Assembly: GCA_036407095.1 (NCBI GenBank)
Contig: DASWZV010000115.1
Span: 281,018-345,017, forward strand
From: Gp6-AA40 sp036407095
GTDB lineage: Bacteria > Acidobacteriota > Vicinamibacteria > Vicinamibacterales > UBA2999
DNA length: 64,000 nt
Direction: 5' to 3'
Below the pieces are notes generated by a model, which was given only the letters and a program-made list of their open reading frames with translations, was not told where the DNA came from and did no database searches. The position numbers and the translations under genes were made by a program. Below, one piece after another: positions 51,715-60,828 of the stretch. Numbering within the stretch: position 1 is the stretch's first letter; every line of letters begins with the position of its first letter.

Positions 51715-53112
51715 ATGAGTCAGAAGAGCCTCGAGGACGTTTTACAAGCGGCGGGCGACCCGGTCAGACTGCTGCGCAATCTGCAGACCGGACCCAACGC
51801 CTATCCCGGGGTGCCGCCTGAATACACCAACTGGCGAGACGAAACCCAGGCCTGGCAGAAGACCTGCGTGCTCTTCAACCAGTCGTACCACATGGCGGAC
51901 TTGGCGGTGGAAGGACCTGACGCGCTGAAGCTCCTCGCGCGTCTCGGCGTCAACAGCTTCGCGGGCTTCGTCACCGACAAGGCCAAGCAGTTCGTCCCCT
52001 GCAGCTACGATGGCCATGTAATCGGCGACGTCATCCTGTTCGCCCTGGGTCCGAATCAGTTCAATCTCGTCGGCCGCATTCCGGCTCTGAATTGGATCCG
52101 CTTTCACGCGGCCACCGGCGGCTACGACGTCAAGGTGGAGCTCGACGAACGCTCGGCCGCGCGGCCCGATCCGTTCAATCGCAAGTCCTACCGCTTCCAG
52201 CTCCAAGGCCCGAACGCGATGGCGACGATGGAGAGAGTGCTGGGCGCACGGCCTCCGGAGCTCAAGTTCTTCAACATGGGGCGCGTCACCATCGCCGGCA
52301 AGTCGGTGCGCCTGCTCAGGCACGGCATGGCCGGGCAGCCCGGGTTCGAGCTGTTCGGACCGTATGCAGAGGGCGACGCCGTGCGCGAGGCGATCTTCAA
52401 GGCCGGCGAGCAGTTCGGTCTCCGGTTGGTGGGCGGCCGCGCCTACTCGGCCAATACGCTCGAATCGGGTTGGATTCCCTCACCGCTGCCCGCTGTCTAT
52501 ACCGGCAGCGAGATGAAGCCGTATCGACAGTGGCTCCCAGCCAATTGCTACGAGGCGAACGCGTCGATCGGCGGCAGTTTCAATTCGCCGAACATCGAGG
52601 ACTACTACCTGACGCCGTGGGATCTGGGCTACGGCCCGCACGTGAAGTTCGACCACGATTTCATCGGCCGCGAGGCGCTCGAGAGGCTCGCGAAGGGTCC
52701 GCATCGCAAGAAGGTGACGCTCGCGCTCGACACCAACGATGTGATGCAGGCCATCGGCAGTCAGTATCAGAAGGATCATCGTGCGAAGTTCATAGAATTT
52801 CCCTCGGCCGTCTATTCCATGCACCCGTACGACAAGGTCACGAAGAACGGCAGGACGATCGGCGTCTCGACATGGGTCGGCTACAGCGCCAACGAAGGGC
52901 GGATGCTGACGCTGGCAATTCTCGACGCCGAGCACGCGGTCGTCGGCAGTGAAGTGACCTTCGTGTGGGGCGAGGAGAACGGCGGGACGGCCAAGCTCAC
53001 CGTCGAGCGGCATGAACAGATGGAGATGCGAGCGATCGTCAGCCCAGTGCCTTACAGCGAAGTGGCACGCTCGGAATACGCCGGCGCAGGTTGGCGCAGC
53101 AACTCACGTTGA
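51715..53112 (+). CDS. GcvT-fold aminomethyltransferase, LigM-like O-demethylase
   Basis: 465 residues from ATG 51715, with GAGGGAGAG upstream. The protein follows the GcvT fold (folate-binding T protein), with the distinctive stretches NSFAGFVTDKAKQF, FNMGRVTIAGK, GGRAYSANTLESGWIPSP, NCYEANASIGGSF and WDLGYGPHVKFDHDFIGREAL. These match vanillate/3-O-methylgallate O-demethylases that transfer a methyl group from lignin-derived aromatics to tetrahydrofolate. Length fits (LigM is about 470 residues). No ring-cleavage or folate genes are adjacent, so the exact aromatic substrate is uncertain. DMSP demethylase-like or other GcvT branches are the alternatives. Confidence 0.78.
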   Translation: MSQKSLEDVLQAAGDPVRLLRNLQTGPNAYPGVPPEYTNWRDETQAWQKTCVLFNQSYHMADLAVEGPDALKLLARLGVNSFAGFVTDKAKQFVPCSYDGHVIGDVILFALGPNQFNLVGRIPALNWIRFHAATGGYDVKVELDERSAARPDPFNRKSYRFQLQGPNAMATMERVLGARPPELKFFNMGRVTIAGKSVRLLRHGMAGQPGFELFGPYAEGDAVREAIFKAGEQFGLRLVGGRAYSANTLESGWIPSPLPAVYTGSEMKPYRQWLPANCYEANASIGGSFNSPNIEDYYLTPWDLGYGPHVKFDHDFIGREALERLAKGPHRKKVTLALDTNDVMQAIGSQYQKDHRAKFIEFPSAVYSMHPYDKVTKNGRTIGVSTWVGYSANEGRMLTLAILDAEHAVVGSEVTFVWGEENGGTAKLTVERHEQMEMRAIVSPVPYSEVARSEYAGAGWRSNSR

Positions 53113-53114
53113 GT

Positions 53115-53206
53115 ACGCCGGGCCTTGGAAAGCAGGCCCGGTCTACACTGTCCCTGAGCGCTTAGCGACAGTGCAGGCCGGGTTTGTTTTGCAAGCCCGG
53201 CGTGCA
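53115..53206. repeat. Full copy of the 92-bp CTACACTG composite repeat
   Basis: Hairpin GCCGGGCCT/AGGCCCGG, then CTACACTGTC-CCTGAGCGCTTAGC-GACAGTG, then GCCGGGTTT/AAGCCCGGC. It aligns along its whole length with 7605-7695. It lies between the convergent O-demethylase and ABC permease genes and may terminate both. Confidence 0.65.
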
Positions 53207-53234
53207 CAAGCCCCGGCGGTCACGAGCCAGACGT

Positions 53235-54071
53235 TCACAGTTGCCGCGTCGCGAACGATCGCACCGCGACACAGAGCATCACGACGCCAAAGCCTGCAGC
53301 CCACCAGACCATCAGCGACGACGGCACCGACGAGACGGTGAACGGCCCGGGACCGATGTCGCGCAGAATCGGTGGCTGCAGCAGGTACGCGCTCAATCGC
53401 CACAGCGTATCTGCGGGACTGATCAGACTCACGACGACGCCAACGGTGCGGGCAGCCTGAATTCCGGCGAGGCCGCCGATCTGCTCCACCCACCCACCGA
53501 TGAATGCGACCCCATAGAAACCGAGCGCGGCGATGCCGTTGGTCACCGTGCTCAACCGCGTACCTCCCGCCACTGACACGGTCATGAGCAGCGTCATTTC
53601 GAGCAGCATCAATCCGAAGACTGAGATCGTGTTCTGTTGCACGTGTCCCGCAATGAGCCGTCCGGTCAGCAACACGCCCGCACAGAGGATCAGCAGATAG
53701 ATCGCCACCACCAGCCCGTGGCCGAGCCACTTGCCGAGCACGACGTCGGATCGGCGAATCGGCTTCGACGCGATCGTCTGAAGAACGCCCGAGTCGATCT
53801 CGCCTGAGATCGCATCGACCGGCAGCAACACCGCGAACAAGACCGTCAGGAAGTTCACGGCGTACAGACCCGCCAGCGTGAGCATGTAGATCGTCGTCTG
53901 CCGCTCGACGAACGTCACCTGCCGACGGGTGAGGTCGTTGAACACCGCAAACATCCCGATCGCGAACACGGTGAGGAAGGCGGCACCGCACAACAGGGCG
54001 GCGGTGACGATCCGCTTGCGGCGGGCTTCGAACAGCGTCAGATGCGCGATCGTGAGAATGTCGGTCATCAT
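53235..54071 (-). CDS. ABC-2 type transporter permease
   Basis: 278 residues from ATG 54071, whose first base is the last base of the ATPase stop; a second ATG follows immediately. Six hydrophobic helices are apparent. The ABC-2 hallmark after helix 2 is present: DAISGEIDSGVLQTIASKPI followed by RRSDVVLGKWLG. The cytoplasmic N-terminus is short (TDILTIAHLTLFEARRKRI). It forms the membrane part of a transporter with the ATPase, as the last gene of a sigma-factor operon. Substrate unknown; export is likely for ABC-2. Confidence 0.88.
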   Translation of the reverse strand: MMTDILTIAHLTLFEARRKRIVTAALLCGAAFLTVFAIGMFAVFNDLTRRQVTFVERQTTIYMLTLAGLYAVNFLTVLFAVLLPVDAISGEIDSGVLQTIASKPIRRSDVVLGKWLGHGLVVAIYLLILCAGVLLTGRLIAGHVQQNTISVFGLMLLEMTLLMTVSVAGGTRLSTVTNGIAALGFYGVAFIGGWVEQIGGLAGIQAARTVGVVVSLISPADTLWRLSAYLLQPPILRDIGPGPFTVSSVPSSLMVWWAAGFGVVMLCVAVRSFATRQL

Positions 54072-55036
54072 CACCCCGGACGCTGATCCTCGCCCATGAC
54101 GTCGATGAACCACTCTTCGAGCGACTTGCGCCGCGCGTGCAGCGCGTAGATCTTCACCTCGCGCGCCACCAGCCATTTCGCGATCGACGGCACCACCTGT
54201 TCGTCGGCAACGCGCATGCAGACGATGTTCGATCCCGGTCGCGAGACATCACTGCCAAACTGCCTCAATGCGTCGACAATGGCATCGTCCACGGGCGCGA
54301 GGCGCATCTCGAGCTCGAGGCAGCTCATGGTCGCGGTCAGCGGCATGACGTGGACGACGCGCCCCTGCTTCACGAACGCAACCCGATCGCAGGTGGCCTC
54401 GACTTCCCCGAGCAAGTGCGAGTTGAGGAAGACAGTCGTGCCGCGATCGCGAAGCTCGGACATGATGTCGCGGACGAGCAGCCGCCCGAGCGGATCGAGG
54501 CCCGATGTCGGCTCGTCGAGAAACACGAGGTCGGGATCGTGGATGAGCGCCTGGGCCAAGCCGATGCGCTGCAGCATCCCCTTGCTGTATCCGCGAATGC
54601 GGCGATCGGCAGCGTCGATCAGATCGACGCGCGCCAGCAGCGTGTCGATCTTTGCTTCAAGTCCATTCCCGTGAAGCCGGTGCAGGCGGCCGTGAAAGCG
54701 CAGCAGCTCGCGGCCGGTCAAGCAGTCGTGAAAACGAAAGTGCTCGGGCAGGAATCCAATCCGCGCGCGCACCGCACGGTCGCCGAGCGGACGGCCTAAG
54801 ACCGCTCCCCGTCCTCCGCTTGGCGTGACGAGCGCCAACAACATCTTGATCGACGTCGTCTTGCCAGCGCCGTTCGGACCGAGAAACCCGAAAATCTCGC
54901 CGGCGCTGACCGAGAGCGACAAATCGTCGACGGCGATTGTCGATCCGAAAGTCTTGCGCAACCCGTCGGTCTCGATCACGTAGGGCCGCCCACCCATGTA
55001 GAGGCCGCCTTCAGGCGGCCCAACGTCACCGTTCAC
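54071..55036 (-). CDS. ABC transporter ATP-binding protein
   Basis: 321 residues from GTG 55036, which overlaps the upstream stop as GTGA. ATG 54997 is an equally good start, giving 308 residues without the repeat-encoded N-terminus (VNGDVGPPEGGLYMGG). Walker A GPNGAGKTTSIKM, signature YSKGMLQRIGLAQAL and Walker B LVFLDEPTSGLDP are present, with a D-loop. The length and C-terminal extension (about 230 onward) fit the CcmA/NatA-type class of ABC-2 exporters. Confidence 0.9.
   Translation of the reverse strand: MNGDVGPPEGGLYMGGRPYVIETDGLRKTFGSTIAVDDLSLSVSAGEIFGFLGPNGAGKTTSIKMLLALVTPSGGRGAVLGRPLGDRAVRARIGFLPEHFRFHDCLTGRELLRFHGRLHRLHGNGLEAKIDTLLARVDLIDAADRRIRGYSKGMLQRIGLAQALIHDPDLVFLDEPTSGLDPLGRLLVRDIMSELRDRGTTVFLNSHLLGEVEATCDRVAFVKQGRVVHVMPLTATMSCLELEMRLAPVDDAIVDALRQFGSDVSRPGSNIVCMRVADEQVVPSIAKWLVAREVKIYALHARRKSLEEWFIDVMGEDQRPG
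54998..55021. repeat. GGCCGCC/GGCGGCC hairpin repeat, copy 3
   Basis: GTAGAGGCCGCC-TTCA-GGCGGCCC, matching copies at 37277-37300 and 38878-38901. A half-site GTAGGGCCGCCC occurs at 54980-54991 beside it. It sits between the anti-sigma stop and the ATPase ATG, or in the ATPase N-terminus if GTG 55036 is used. Confidence 0.65.
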
Positions 55037-56031
55037 CGGACGGAGTTTGCCATGAGAAGGACGTCTTCGCTCCGTTGCGTACTCTCGATCCCGAACACTC
55101 GTCCGTCGGCCGCCCAGAGCACGACGTTAACAGCGGTTCGAGGTGTCGCCGTGGGACTGGGCACCCATCGCTCGACCGCGATCCCGCCATGGCCGTGGAC
55201 GTCCACCTGCTTGAACGAGCTGATCGTCGTCGGTACCGGTACGAGGAGCGTGGTCTGCCAGCTGATGGCGCGCGAGAACTGCCTGGCATCGTTTGGTGAG
55301 AGACCCAGAATACGAAGTCCGATCTCGCCGAGCGATGCGAGATCGACGCTCGCGGGCATCGAGACCTCGGGGGTGCGCCCTTGATAGAAGCGCGTCACGC
55401 GAGGCCCCTGCTCGTATTTGATGATCACCGCAGGGGGAACGCGGATCGTCGACACCTGCCCATCGAGCCCCTCTGGAATCGAGAGATCGGTGATGCTGAG
55501 CGTGTCCATCACATCCTTCAGGCGACGCGTATCGGCGGTGATCTGCGCCGCGGACGCCCCCCTGACCGCGATCTCCTTCGCGGTCATCCCTTGCGGCAGA
55601 TAGTGCGGGAGCTGCACGTCCATCCCGGCGAGCGCGCCGGCCTGTTCCGGCGATGCGACCAATGTCGGCGCCCCGGCCTCCTGCAGCACCTGGACCTGCT
55701 CGCCGATGAGATGCGGCGGATCGAGCTGCCGCGCCTTCAACATGTCGATGCGCGAATCGTCGACCGGCACCGCAACGAAATTGACCACGCGAAAGAGCGC
55801 GAGAAACGACTGTGCCGATGCGCGCACCGCCGGCACGGCGAACAAGCCCGCCGCGCCGACGATCACCGCAACGCCCGCCGCGATTCTCGCGATCGGCCAC
55901 CGCGCACGCGCGGGAACCACCAACGCGTCGTGCCGTTTCAAGTCCGCCCGAAGCCGGGCGGCGAACTCCGGCGATGGATCCTGCCGCAAGCTATAGAGCT
56001 GCTCGTCATCCATGATCGTGTCCTCTACCAT
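55033..56031 (-). CDS. Membrane anti-sigma-factor-like protein
   Basis: 332 residues from ATG 56031, overlapping the sigma-factor stop by 7 bp. A cytoplasmic N-terminus of about 45 residues (DDEQLYSLRQDPSPEFAARLRADL) precedes one membrane helix (about 48-70). The exported C-terminal part (about 260 residues) is mixed alpha/beta (LPQGMTAKEIAVRG, DTLSITDLSIPEGLDGQVS). No zinc anti-sigma motif (HxxxCxxC) is seen. Position after an ECF sigma gene and the one-helix topology support an anti-sigma or sensor role (inference). DUF4367-like folds are a possible match for the periplasmic part. Confidence 0.75.
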   Translation of the reverse strand: MVEDTIMDDEQLYSLRQDPSPEFAARLRADLKRHDALVVPARARWPIARIAAGVAVIVGAAGLFAVPAVRASAQSFLALFRVVNFVAVPVDDSRIDMLKARQLDPPHLIGEQVQVLQEAGAPTLVASPEQAGALAGMDVQLPHYLPQGMTAKEIAVRGASAAQITADTRRLKDVMDTLSITDLSIPEGLDGQVSTIRVPPAVIIKYEQGPRVTRFYQGRTPEVSMPASVDLASLGEIGLRILGLSPNDARQFSRAISWQTTLLVPVPTTISSFKQVDVHGHGGIAVERWVPSPTATPRTAVNVVLWAADGRVFGIESTQRSEDVLLMANSVR

Positions 56032-56555
56032 CGCGCCCGCAATGTCTGCACGGCGCGATACAGAATGGTGCCGACGTTCGATTCGCTCAACCCCGTCGCC
56101 TGCGCGATCGCGCGATTCGTGAGCCCGGCGCCGTACTTGAGCGCGATGAGCTCGCGATCGCGATCGGTCAGGCCTTCGACCAGCATCGCCAGCCGTTGCA
56201 CATCGGACATTCGCGCCGCCTCGTCTTCCGGCGTTCCGGACATCGCAACCGTGGCCGCTTCGTCGAGCGGCACATGCGGGCGCCGCGCACGCAGATGGTC
56301 GGTGCCGACATTACGCGCGATGCTCATGATCCACGTCCCGAAGCTGGCGAGATCGCGGCGGTACCTGTGGCGTGCCCGCCACGCCTTCTCGAACGTGCGC
56401 GACGTCAGTTCTTCCGCATCGGCGCGATCGCCGAAGCGATAGCGGAAGAAGTTGTAGACGCGAGGCAGCTGCTCGGCATACACCGCATCCCAGTCGGGCT
56501 CGGCTGCCGAAATCCATTGCGCCAGCCGTCCCGGCATCGTCTGATCGACCGCCAT
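56025..56555 (-). CDS. ECF sigma factor
   Basis: 176 residues from ATG 56555. Region 2 is YAEQLPRVYNFFRYRFGDRADAEELTS with the -10-contacting helix after it; region 4 is LTDRDRELIALKYGAGL plus the helix-turn-helix RAIAQATGLSESNVGTIL. The length is normal and there is no extra domain. It directs RNA polymerase to a small regulon and is first in the operon sigma, anti-sigma-like, ABC ATPase, ABC permease. Self-activation and control of the exporter are plausible (inference). Confidence 0.93.
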   Translation of the reverse strand: MAVDQTMPGRLAQWISAAEPDWDAVYAEQLPRVYNFFRYRFGDRADAEELTSRTFEKAWRARHRYRRDLASFGTWIMSIARNVGTDHLRARRPHVPLDEAATVAMSGTPEDEAARMSDVQRLAMLVEGLTDRDRELIALKYGAGLTNRAIAQATGLSESNVGTILYRAVQTLRARW

Positions 56556-56628
56556 TCGCTTCTATATACGCCCTTCGCGTGCCGCTATCACGAACGATTC
56601 CGCCTGCCGGCGCGTCTATTCGCTCGTG

Positions 56629-56653
56629 GCCGCCGGGTCTGGGGACCCGCGGC
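56629..56653. repeat. GCCG/CGGC palindrome in the sigma-permease gap
   Basis: GCCG-C-CGGGTC-TGGG-GACCCG-CGGC folds with a single-base bulge. It lies in the 142-bp gap between the divergent sigma and ADOP-permease genes. It resembles the other hairpin repeats in the window but has no second copy that I can see. Confidence 0.45.
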
Positions 56654-56697
56654 TACGACTCCTTTAGGCCCGCTGTGTGTCATCTCCAGGAGGCTCG

Positions 56698-59118
56698 ATG
56701 ACCGATCTTGCCGCCAACCTGCGCCACACCATTCGATCGCTCCGCACGAGCCCAGGCCTGGTCATCGTTTGCGTGCTTTCACTCGGGCTCGGCCTCGGCG
56801 TCAACCTGACGCTGTTCACCGCGATCGACGCGGTGTTCTTCTACGAGCCGACGGTTGCCGACCGGAGCCGGGTCGTGTCGGTGCAGCCGGGGAACAGCAA
56901 CCAATTCTCGTATCTGAACTACCGCGATCTGCACGACAGCGGCATCTTCGAATCGGTCGCTGGATACCGGCGCGCCGGGTTGACGGTGCGCATCGGCGCG
57001 TTGCCGGAAGCGATGAGCGGCGTGGCAGTGACGCCGAATTTCTTCGAGTTTATCGGCGTGCCTGCTGCACGCGGACGCCAGTTCAGCGAAAGAGAAGCGA
57101 TGCCCGACCGGCAGCCTCGCGTGGCCGTCCTGAGCCATCCGTTCTGGATTCGGCGGTTCGGAGGCGACGAAGGCATCATCGGACGCGAGCTGATCATCAA
57201 CGGAGAATCGTTCGCCGTGATCGGCGTGATGCCTAAAGTCCGGCCGGTGACGATGCTTCAGGATCCCGATGTCTACGTTCCGATCAGCCGCCTCGTGCTG
57301 CCAACGGTGGACAATCGCAACAACGGGAATGCGCTCGCTGTACTCGGCCGCCTTCGGCCCGACGCGACGCCGGCTCGAGCGCGCGACGCGGTGACCGCGC
57401 TCGACCGACGGCTCGAAGCGGTCTACCCGGCCGACAACCGAGGCATGGGTCAGCAGCCCGCCACTATCCTGCCGCTACGAGGCGGCGACCTCGCCGGCTC
57501 ATCGGCGCAGCTGATTGCGCCGGCAATACTGTTCTCGCTGTTCGGCCTCGTGCTGTTGAGCGCCTGCGCAAACGTCGCAGGTCTGCTGCTCGCCCGCTCC
57601 TCCGGACGTCAACGAGAGATTGCAGTCCGCTTCGTGCTCGGTGCCCGACGCTCTCAGGTAGTTGGACTGCTTCTCACCGAAAGCTTTGGACTCGCGACGC
57701 TCGGCATCGCTGCCGGCGCGTTGGTTGCCATCTGGCTCACCCGGGTACTCAACACCCTCTCGTTTCCTACTGAAGGGCCGATCGCCCTGGCCCTGGCCCC
57801 GTCCCCATCACTGGCGTTGTACGCCATCGCGCTTCTCGTATCGACCGGCCTGCTCTGTGGCATTGCTCCCGCGTTGCGCCTGACCAGGGCCAATACCGCC
57901 GCCGTGATGCACGGCAGCGGAGGCCAGAATGTGACGGGTCGTCTCCGGCTCCGGCATGCCTTCGTCGCCGCACAGGTCGCGGCGTGTCTGATTCTTCTGG
58001 TGCTTTCGTCGCTGATGCTGCGAAGCCTGGCGCGCGTCGCCACCATGGATACAGGATTCCAGATCGACCGCGGGCTCGTCGCGAGCGTACGTGTCGATGC
58101 GCAACGCTACGCAGACGACGGAGGACTCGCCCTCGGCGAACGGCTTGCCGAACGTCTCGCATCGATCGCAGGAGTCGAGTCGGTCAGCTTCGCCAACATC
58201 CTGCCGCTCGGCACCGATCTGAGCGCGACGCGTTTGTACGTCTCGGGCACGTCAGGCGACCCAGGCCCGCGGACCTACGTCAACAGCGTGGCGCCACGAT
58301 ACTTCTCGACGCTTGGCATCCCCTTCGTCCGCGGACGCGACTTCGAGCCGTCGGAGCGACAGGGCACACCCCAGGTTGCCATTGTCACTGAATCGTTCGA
58401 GCGCGCGTACTTCCAGGGACAGACAGCGCTGGGCAGGTACGTACGCCGATCGAATGACGAGCCTTACTTCGAGATCGTTGGCGTCGTTCGCGATCACATG
58501 TACGGGACGTACGGCGATTCGTCCACGCCGATCTTCTACTCCTCGTACTTGCAGCGGCCACGTGTTTCCACGCAGGTCCGTCCGATCGTCGCTCACATTC
58601 GGACCAGTGCACCACCTTCGGCGGCGCTGTCGCAACAGGTGAGTGAAGCAATTGCGGGCATCGACTCCACAGTGGTGGCAGACGTTCGAACGCTCCGCGA
58701 CGCGACCAGTTCTGAGCCCTCGATACGTCGTTTTGGTTCGCGCCTGCTCGTCGCGGCCGGCGCGCTCGGCCTGCTGCTGGCGATGATCGGCCTCTATGGA
58801 ATGATGGCTTTCGTCGTCGCAACCCGCACGTCGGAGATCGGCGTTCGGATGGCACTCGGCGCAGGCGCTACTCAGATCCTGGGCGCTGTGCTCGGGCAAG
58901 GCATGCGGTTGGTCGGGACGGGCCTGGCGATCGGGACAGTCGTATCGCTCCTGCTCGCACAGGCCGCACGAGGGCTGCTGGCCGGCCTCAGTCCGGCGGA
59001 CCCGATTGCCTTCGGCGGCACCGCGGCTTTGCTCGCAATCGTCGCGATCGTCGCGTGCTATGTCCCCGCAAAACGCGCGGCGCGTGTGGACCCGCTCGTC
59101 GCGCTACGGCGTCTCTGA
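56698..59118 (+). CDS. MacB/FtsX-like permease, ADOP type
   Basis: 806 residues from ATG 56698, preceded by CCAGGAGG. The topology is helix (about 20-42), periplasmic MacB core domain (RVAVLSHPFWIRRFGGDEG), three helices (about 275-400), a second MacB core domain and three C-terminal helices. This duplicated form lacking an ATPase is the acidobacterial duplicated orphan permease (ADOP) family. LARSSGRQREIAVRFVLGARR is the cytoplasmic loop of the FtsX domain. Its substrate and energy source are unknown; it is divergent from the ECF sigma operon. Confidence 0.92.
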   Translation: MTDLAANLRHTIRSLRTSPGLVIVCVLSLGLGLGVNLTLFTAIDAVFFYEPTVADRSRVVSVQPGNSNQFSYLNYRDLHDSGIFESVAGYRRAGLTVRIGALPEAMSGVAVTPNFFEFIGVPAARGRQFSEREAMPDRQPRVAVLSHPFWIRRFGGDEGIIGRELIINGESFAVIGVMPKVRPVTMLQDPDVYVPISRLVLPTVDNRNNGNALAVLGRLRPDATPARARDAVTALDRRLEAVYPADNRGMGQQPATILPLRGGDLAGSSAQLIAPAILFSLFGLVLLSACANVAGLLLARSSGRQREIAVRFVLGARRSQVVGLLLTESFGLATLGIAAGALVAIWLTRVLNTLSFPTEGPIALALAPSPSLALYAIALLVSTGLLCGIAPALRLTRANTAAVMHGSGGQNVTGRLRLRHAFVAAQVAACLILLVLSSLMLRSLARVATMDTGFQIDRGLVASVRVDAQRYADDGGLALGERLAERLASIAGVESVSFANILPLGTDLSATRLYVSGTSGDPGPRTYVNSVAPRYFSTLGIPFVRGRDFEPSERQGTPQVAIVTESFERAYFQGQTALGRYVRRSNDEPYFEIVGVVRDHMYGTYGDSSTPIFYSSYLQRPRVSTQVRPIVAHIRTSAPPSAALSQQVSEAIAGIDSTVVADVRTLRDATSSEPSIRRFGSRLLVAAGALGLLLAMIGLYGMMAFVVATRTSEIGVRMALGAGATQILGAVLGQGMRLVGTGLAIGTVVSLLLAQAARGLLAGLSPADPIAFGGTAALLAIVAIVACYVPAKRAARVDPLVALRRL

Positions 59119-59155
59119 TACGCCGGCGTGATCTTGCTCGAGCCACCCCGGCGAC

Positions 59156-59932
59156 CTAGAACGCTCTGCTCTGACACCCGTCGACGACGATCGACGTGCC
59201 GCTGATCCAGCTCGCGCGCGGTGACGCCAGGAACGCGACGACGTCGCCCACTTCTTCGGGCCGGCCGAAGCGGCCGAACGGCAGCTCGCGCTTCACGAAC
59301 TCGCCGATCCCGGCGGGATCCGCCTGCTGACGTTTCCACCACGATCCGCCTTCGAAGAGAATCGATCCCGGCGACACGCTGTTCACGCGGATGTTGGAGG
59401 ACGCCAACTGCTGCGCCAGCGACTTGGCGAGGCTGATCTCGGCGGCTTTGACCGCGTTGTACGTCATCCGTCCGCCCGCCTCGCGGCCGTAGATGGATGC
59501 AACGATGATGATCGAGCCGCCACCGCTGTTCTTCATGTGGGGCACGACCAGTCGCGACGCACGGACCGCGGGCACGAGCGTCTGATCGAATGCGGACTGC
59601 CAATCCTCGTCCGAGGTGTCGAGCAATCCCGCTCCGCCGCCAAAGCCGACGTTGTTGACCAGCACGTCGATGCGTCCGAACATCGTCATCGTCCGATCGA
59701 CTACGGCAGCCACGCCCTCGGCTGTGGTGACGTCGGCGTTCACCGCCAACACATGATCGTCCCGGCCAGCCACGCCGACGAGAGATCGACGCGCATCCTC
59801 GAGCGTCGCCTGAGTTCGTCCGCAGATCGTGACGCGGCACTCCTGCTCAACCAGAGACTTCGCGCTCGCCAGACCCAGTCCTCTACTCGAGCCGGTGATG
59901 ATCGCCACGCGGTCCTTCAGTCCAAGATTCAT
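59156..59932 (-). CDS. Short-chain dehydrogenase/reductase
   Basis: 258 residues, classical SDR. Cofactor motif GSSRGLGLASA (about 15-25), NNVGFG near residue 92, catalytic Ser in VASIYG and the Tyr-Lys pair in YNAVKAAEISLAK. The final INP/SPGSILFEGG and ASWISGTSIVVDGCQS are standard. The arginine in CGRTQ after strand 2 suggests NADP. The substrate is unknown. It is convergent with the ADOP permease and divergent from the metallopeptidase. Confidence 0.9.
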   Translation of the reverse strand: MNLGLKDRVAIITGSSRGLGLASAKSLVEQECRVTICGRTQATLEDARRSLVGVAGRDDHVLAVNADVTTAEGVAAVVDRTMTMFGRIDVLVNNVGFGGGAGLLDTSDEDWQSAFDQTLVPAVRASRLVVPHMKNSGGGSIIIVASIYGREAGGRMTYNAVKAAEISLAKSLAQQLASSNIRVNSVSPGSILFEGGSWWKRQQADPAGIGEFVKRELPFGRFGRPEEVGDVVAFLASPRASWISGTSIVVDGCQSRAF

Positions 59933-59973
59933 GACTGAAGGATAATAGTGTGAGTCCCCGGGAGATCCGGCTC

Positions 59974-60819
59974 ATGAAGTGGGAAGGACGGGCAGGCAGC
60001 GACAACATCGAAGACCGCCGCGGCATGGGCGGACGACAACTTGCGGTCGGTGGCGGACTGGGAGGTCTCATTCTCCTGTTGCTGGTGTCGGCGCTCACCG
60101 GTCGCAATCCGGCGGACCTCATCGACACGGGCGAGCCACCAACCGACGGCGGTCAATACCAGGCAGCCGATCCCAACGATCCCCAGTACAAGTTCGTGAG
60201 CGTCGTCCTGAAGGATACCGAGGACACGTGGGGGGAGCTGTTCGCACAGGCCGGCAGGACGTACGAGAGACCGGCGCTCGTGCTCTTCAATGATGCGACG
60301 CAGTCGGCATGCGGTGTCGGGCAGTCTGAGATGGGACCGTTCTATTGCCCCGCCGATCGCAAGGTCTATCTCGATCTGTCGTTCTTCAGGGAACTGGACG
60401 AGCGCTTCGCGGCGCCGGGCGATTTTGCGCGCGCGTACGTCGTCGCCCACGAAGTCGGACATCACATTCAGATGCTCACCGGCATTTCACAGCGTCTGCA
60501 GACGGCTCGTGAGCGCAGCGGCGAGCGCGAAGGCAACGCGCTCTCGGTTCGGCAGGAACTGCAGGCCGACTGTTACGCCGGCGTGTTTGGTTATTACGAG
60601 GCCAAACGCGGTGTGCTCGACCCAGGGGATGCCGAGGAAGGATTGCGGGCGGCGGCGGCGATCGGCGACGACACGTTACAGCGGCAAACGCAGGGACGCA
60701 TCGTTCCCGAATCGTTCACACATGGATCGTCGGCGCAGCGCGTCGCGTGGTTCAAACGCGGGCTCGAGTCGGGGCGCGTCGATGCGTGCAACACGTTCAC
60801 GGACGGCGGGGTTCCGTAG
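59974..60819 (+). CDS. KPN_02809/YpfJ-family neutral zinc metallopeptidase
   Basis: 281 residues from ATG 59974; GTG 59950 is open but the family starts with MKWEGRAGSDNIEDRRG. One membrane helix (about 25-42) anchors it with the large domain outside. Zinc site: HEVGHH (His149, Glu150, His153), with a glutamate in LSVRQELQADCYAG as third ligand. The conserved CGVGQSEMGPFYCPAD has the two cysteines that likely form a disulfide. This is a widespread membrane-anchored peptidase whose substrates are unknown. Confidence 0.92.
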   Translation: MKWEGRAGSDNIEDRRGMGGRQLAVGGGLGGLILLLLVSALTGRNPADLIDTGEPPTDGGQYQAADPNDPQYKFVSVVLKDTEDTWGELFAQAGRTYERPALVLFNDATQSACGVGQSEMGPFYCPADRKVYLDLSFFRELDERFAAPGDFARAYVVAHEVGHHIQMLTGISQRLQTARERSGEREGNALSVRQELQADCYAGVFGYYEAKRGVLDPGDAEEGLRAAAAIGDDTLQRQTQGRIVPESFTHGSSAQRVAWFKRGLESGRVDACNTFTDGGVP

Positions 60820-60828
60820 GCTGGCGCC

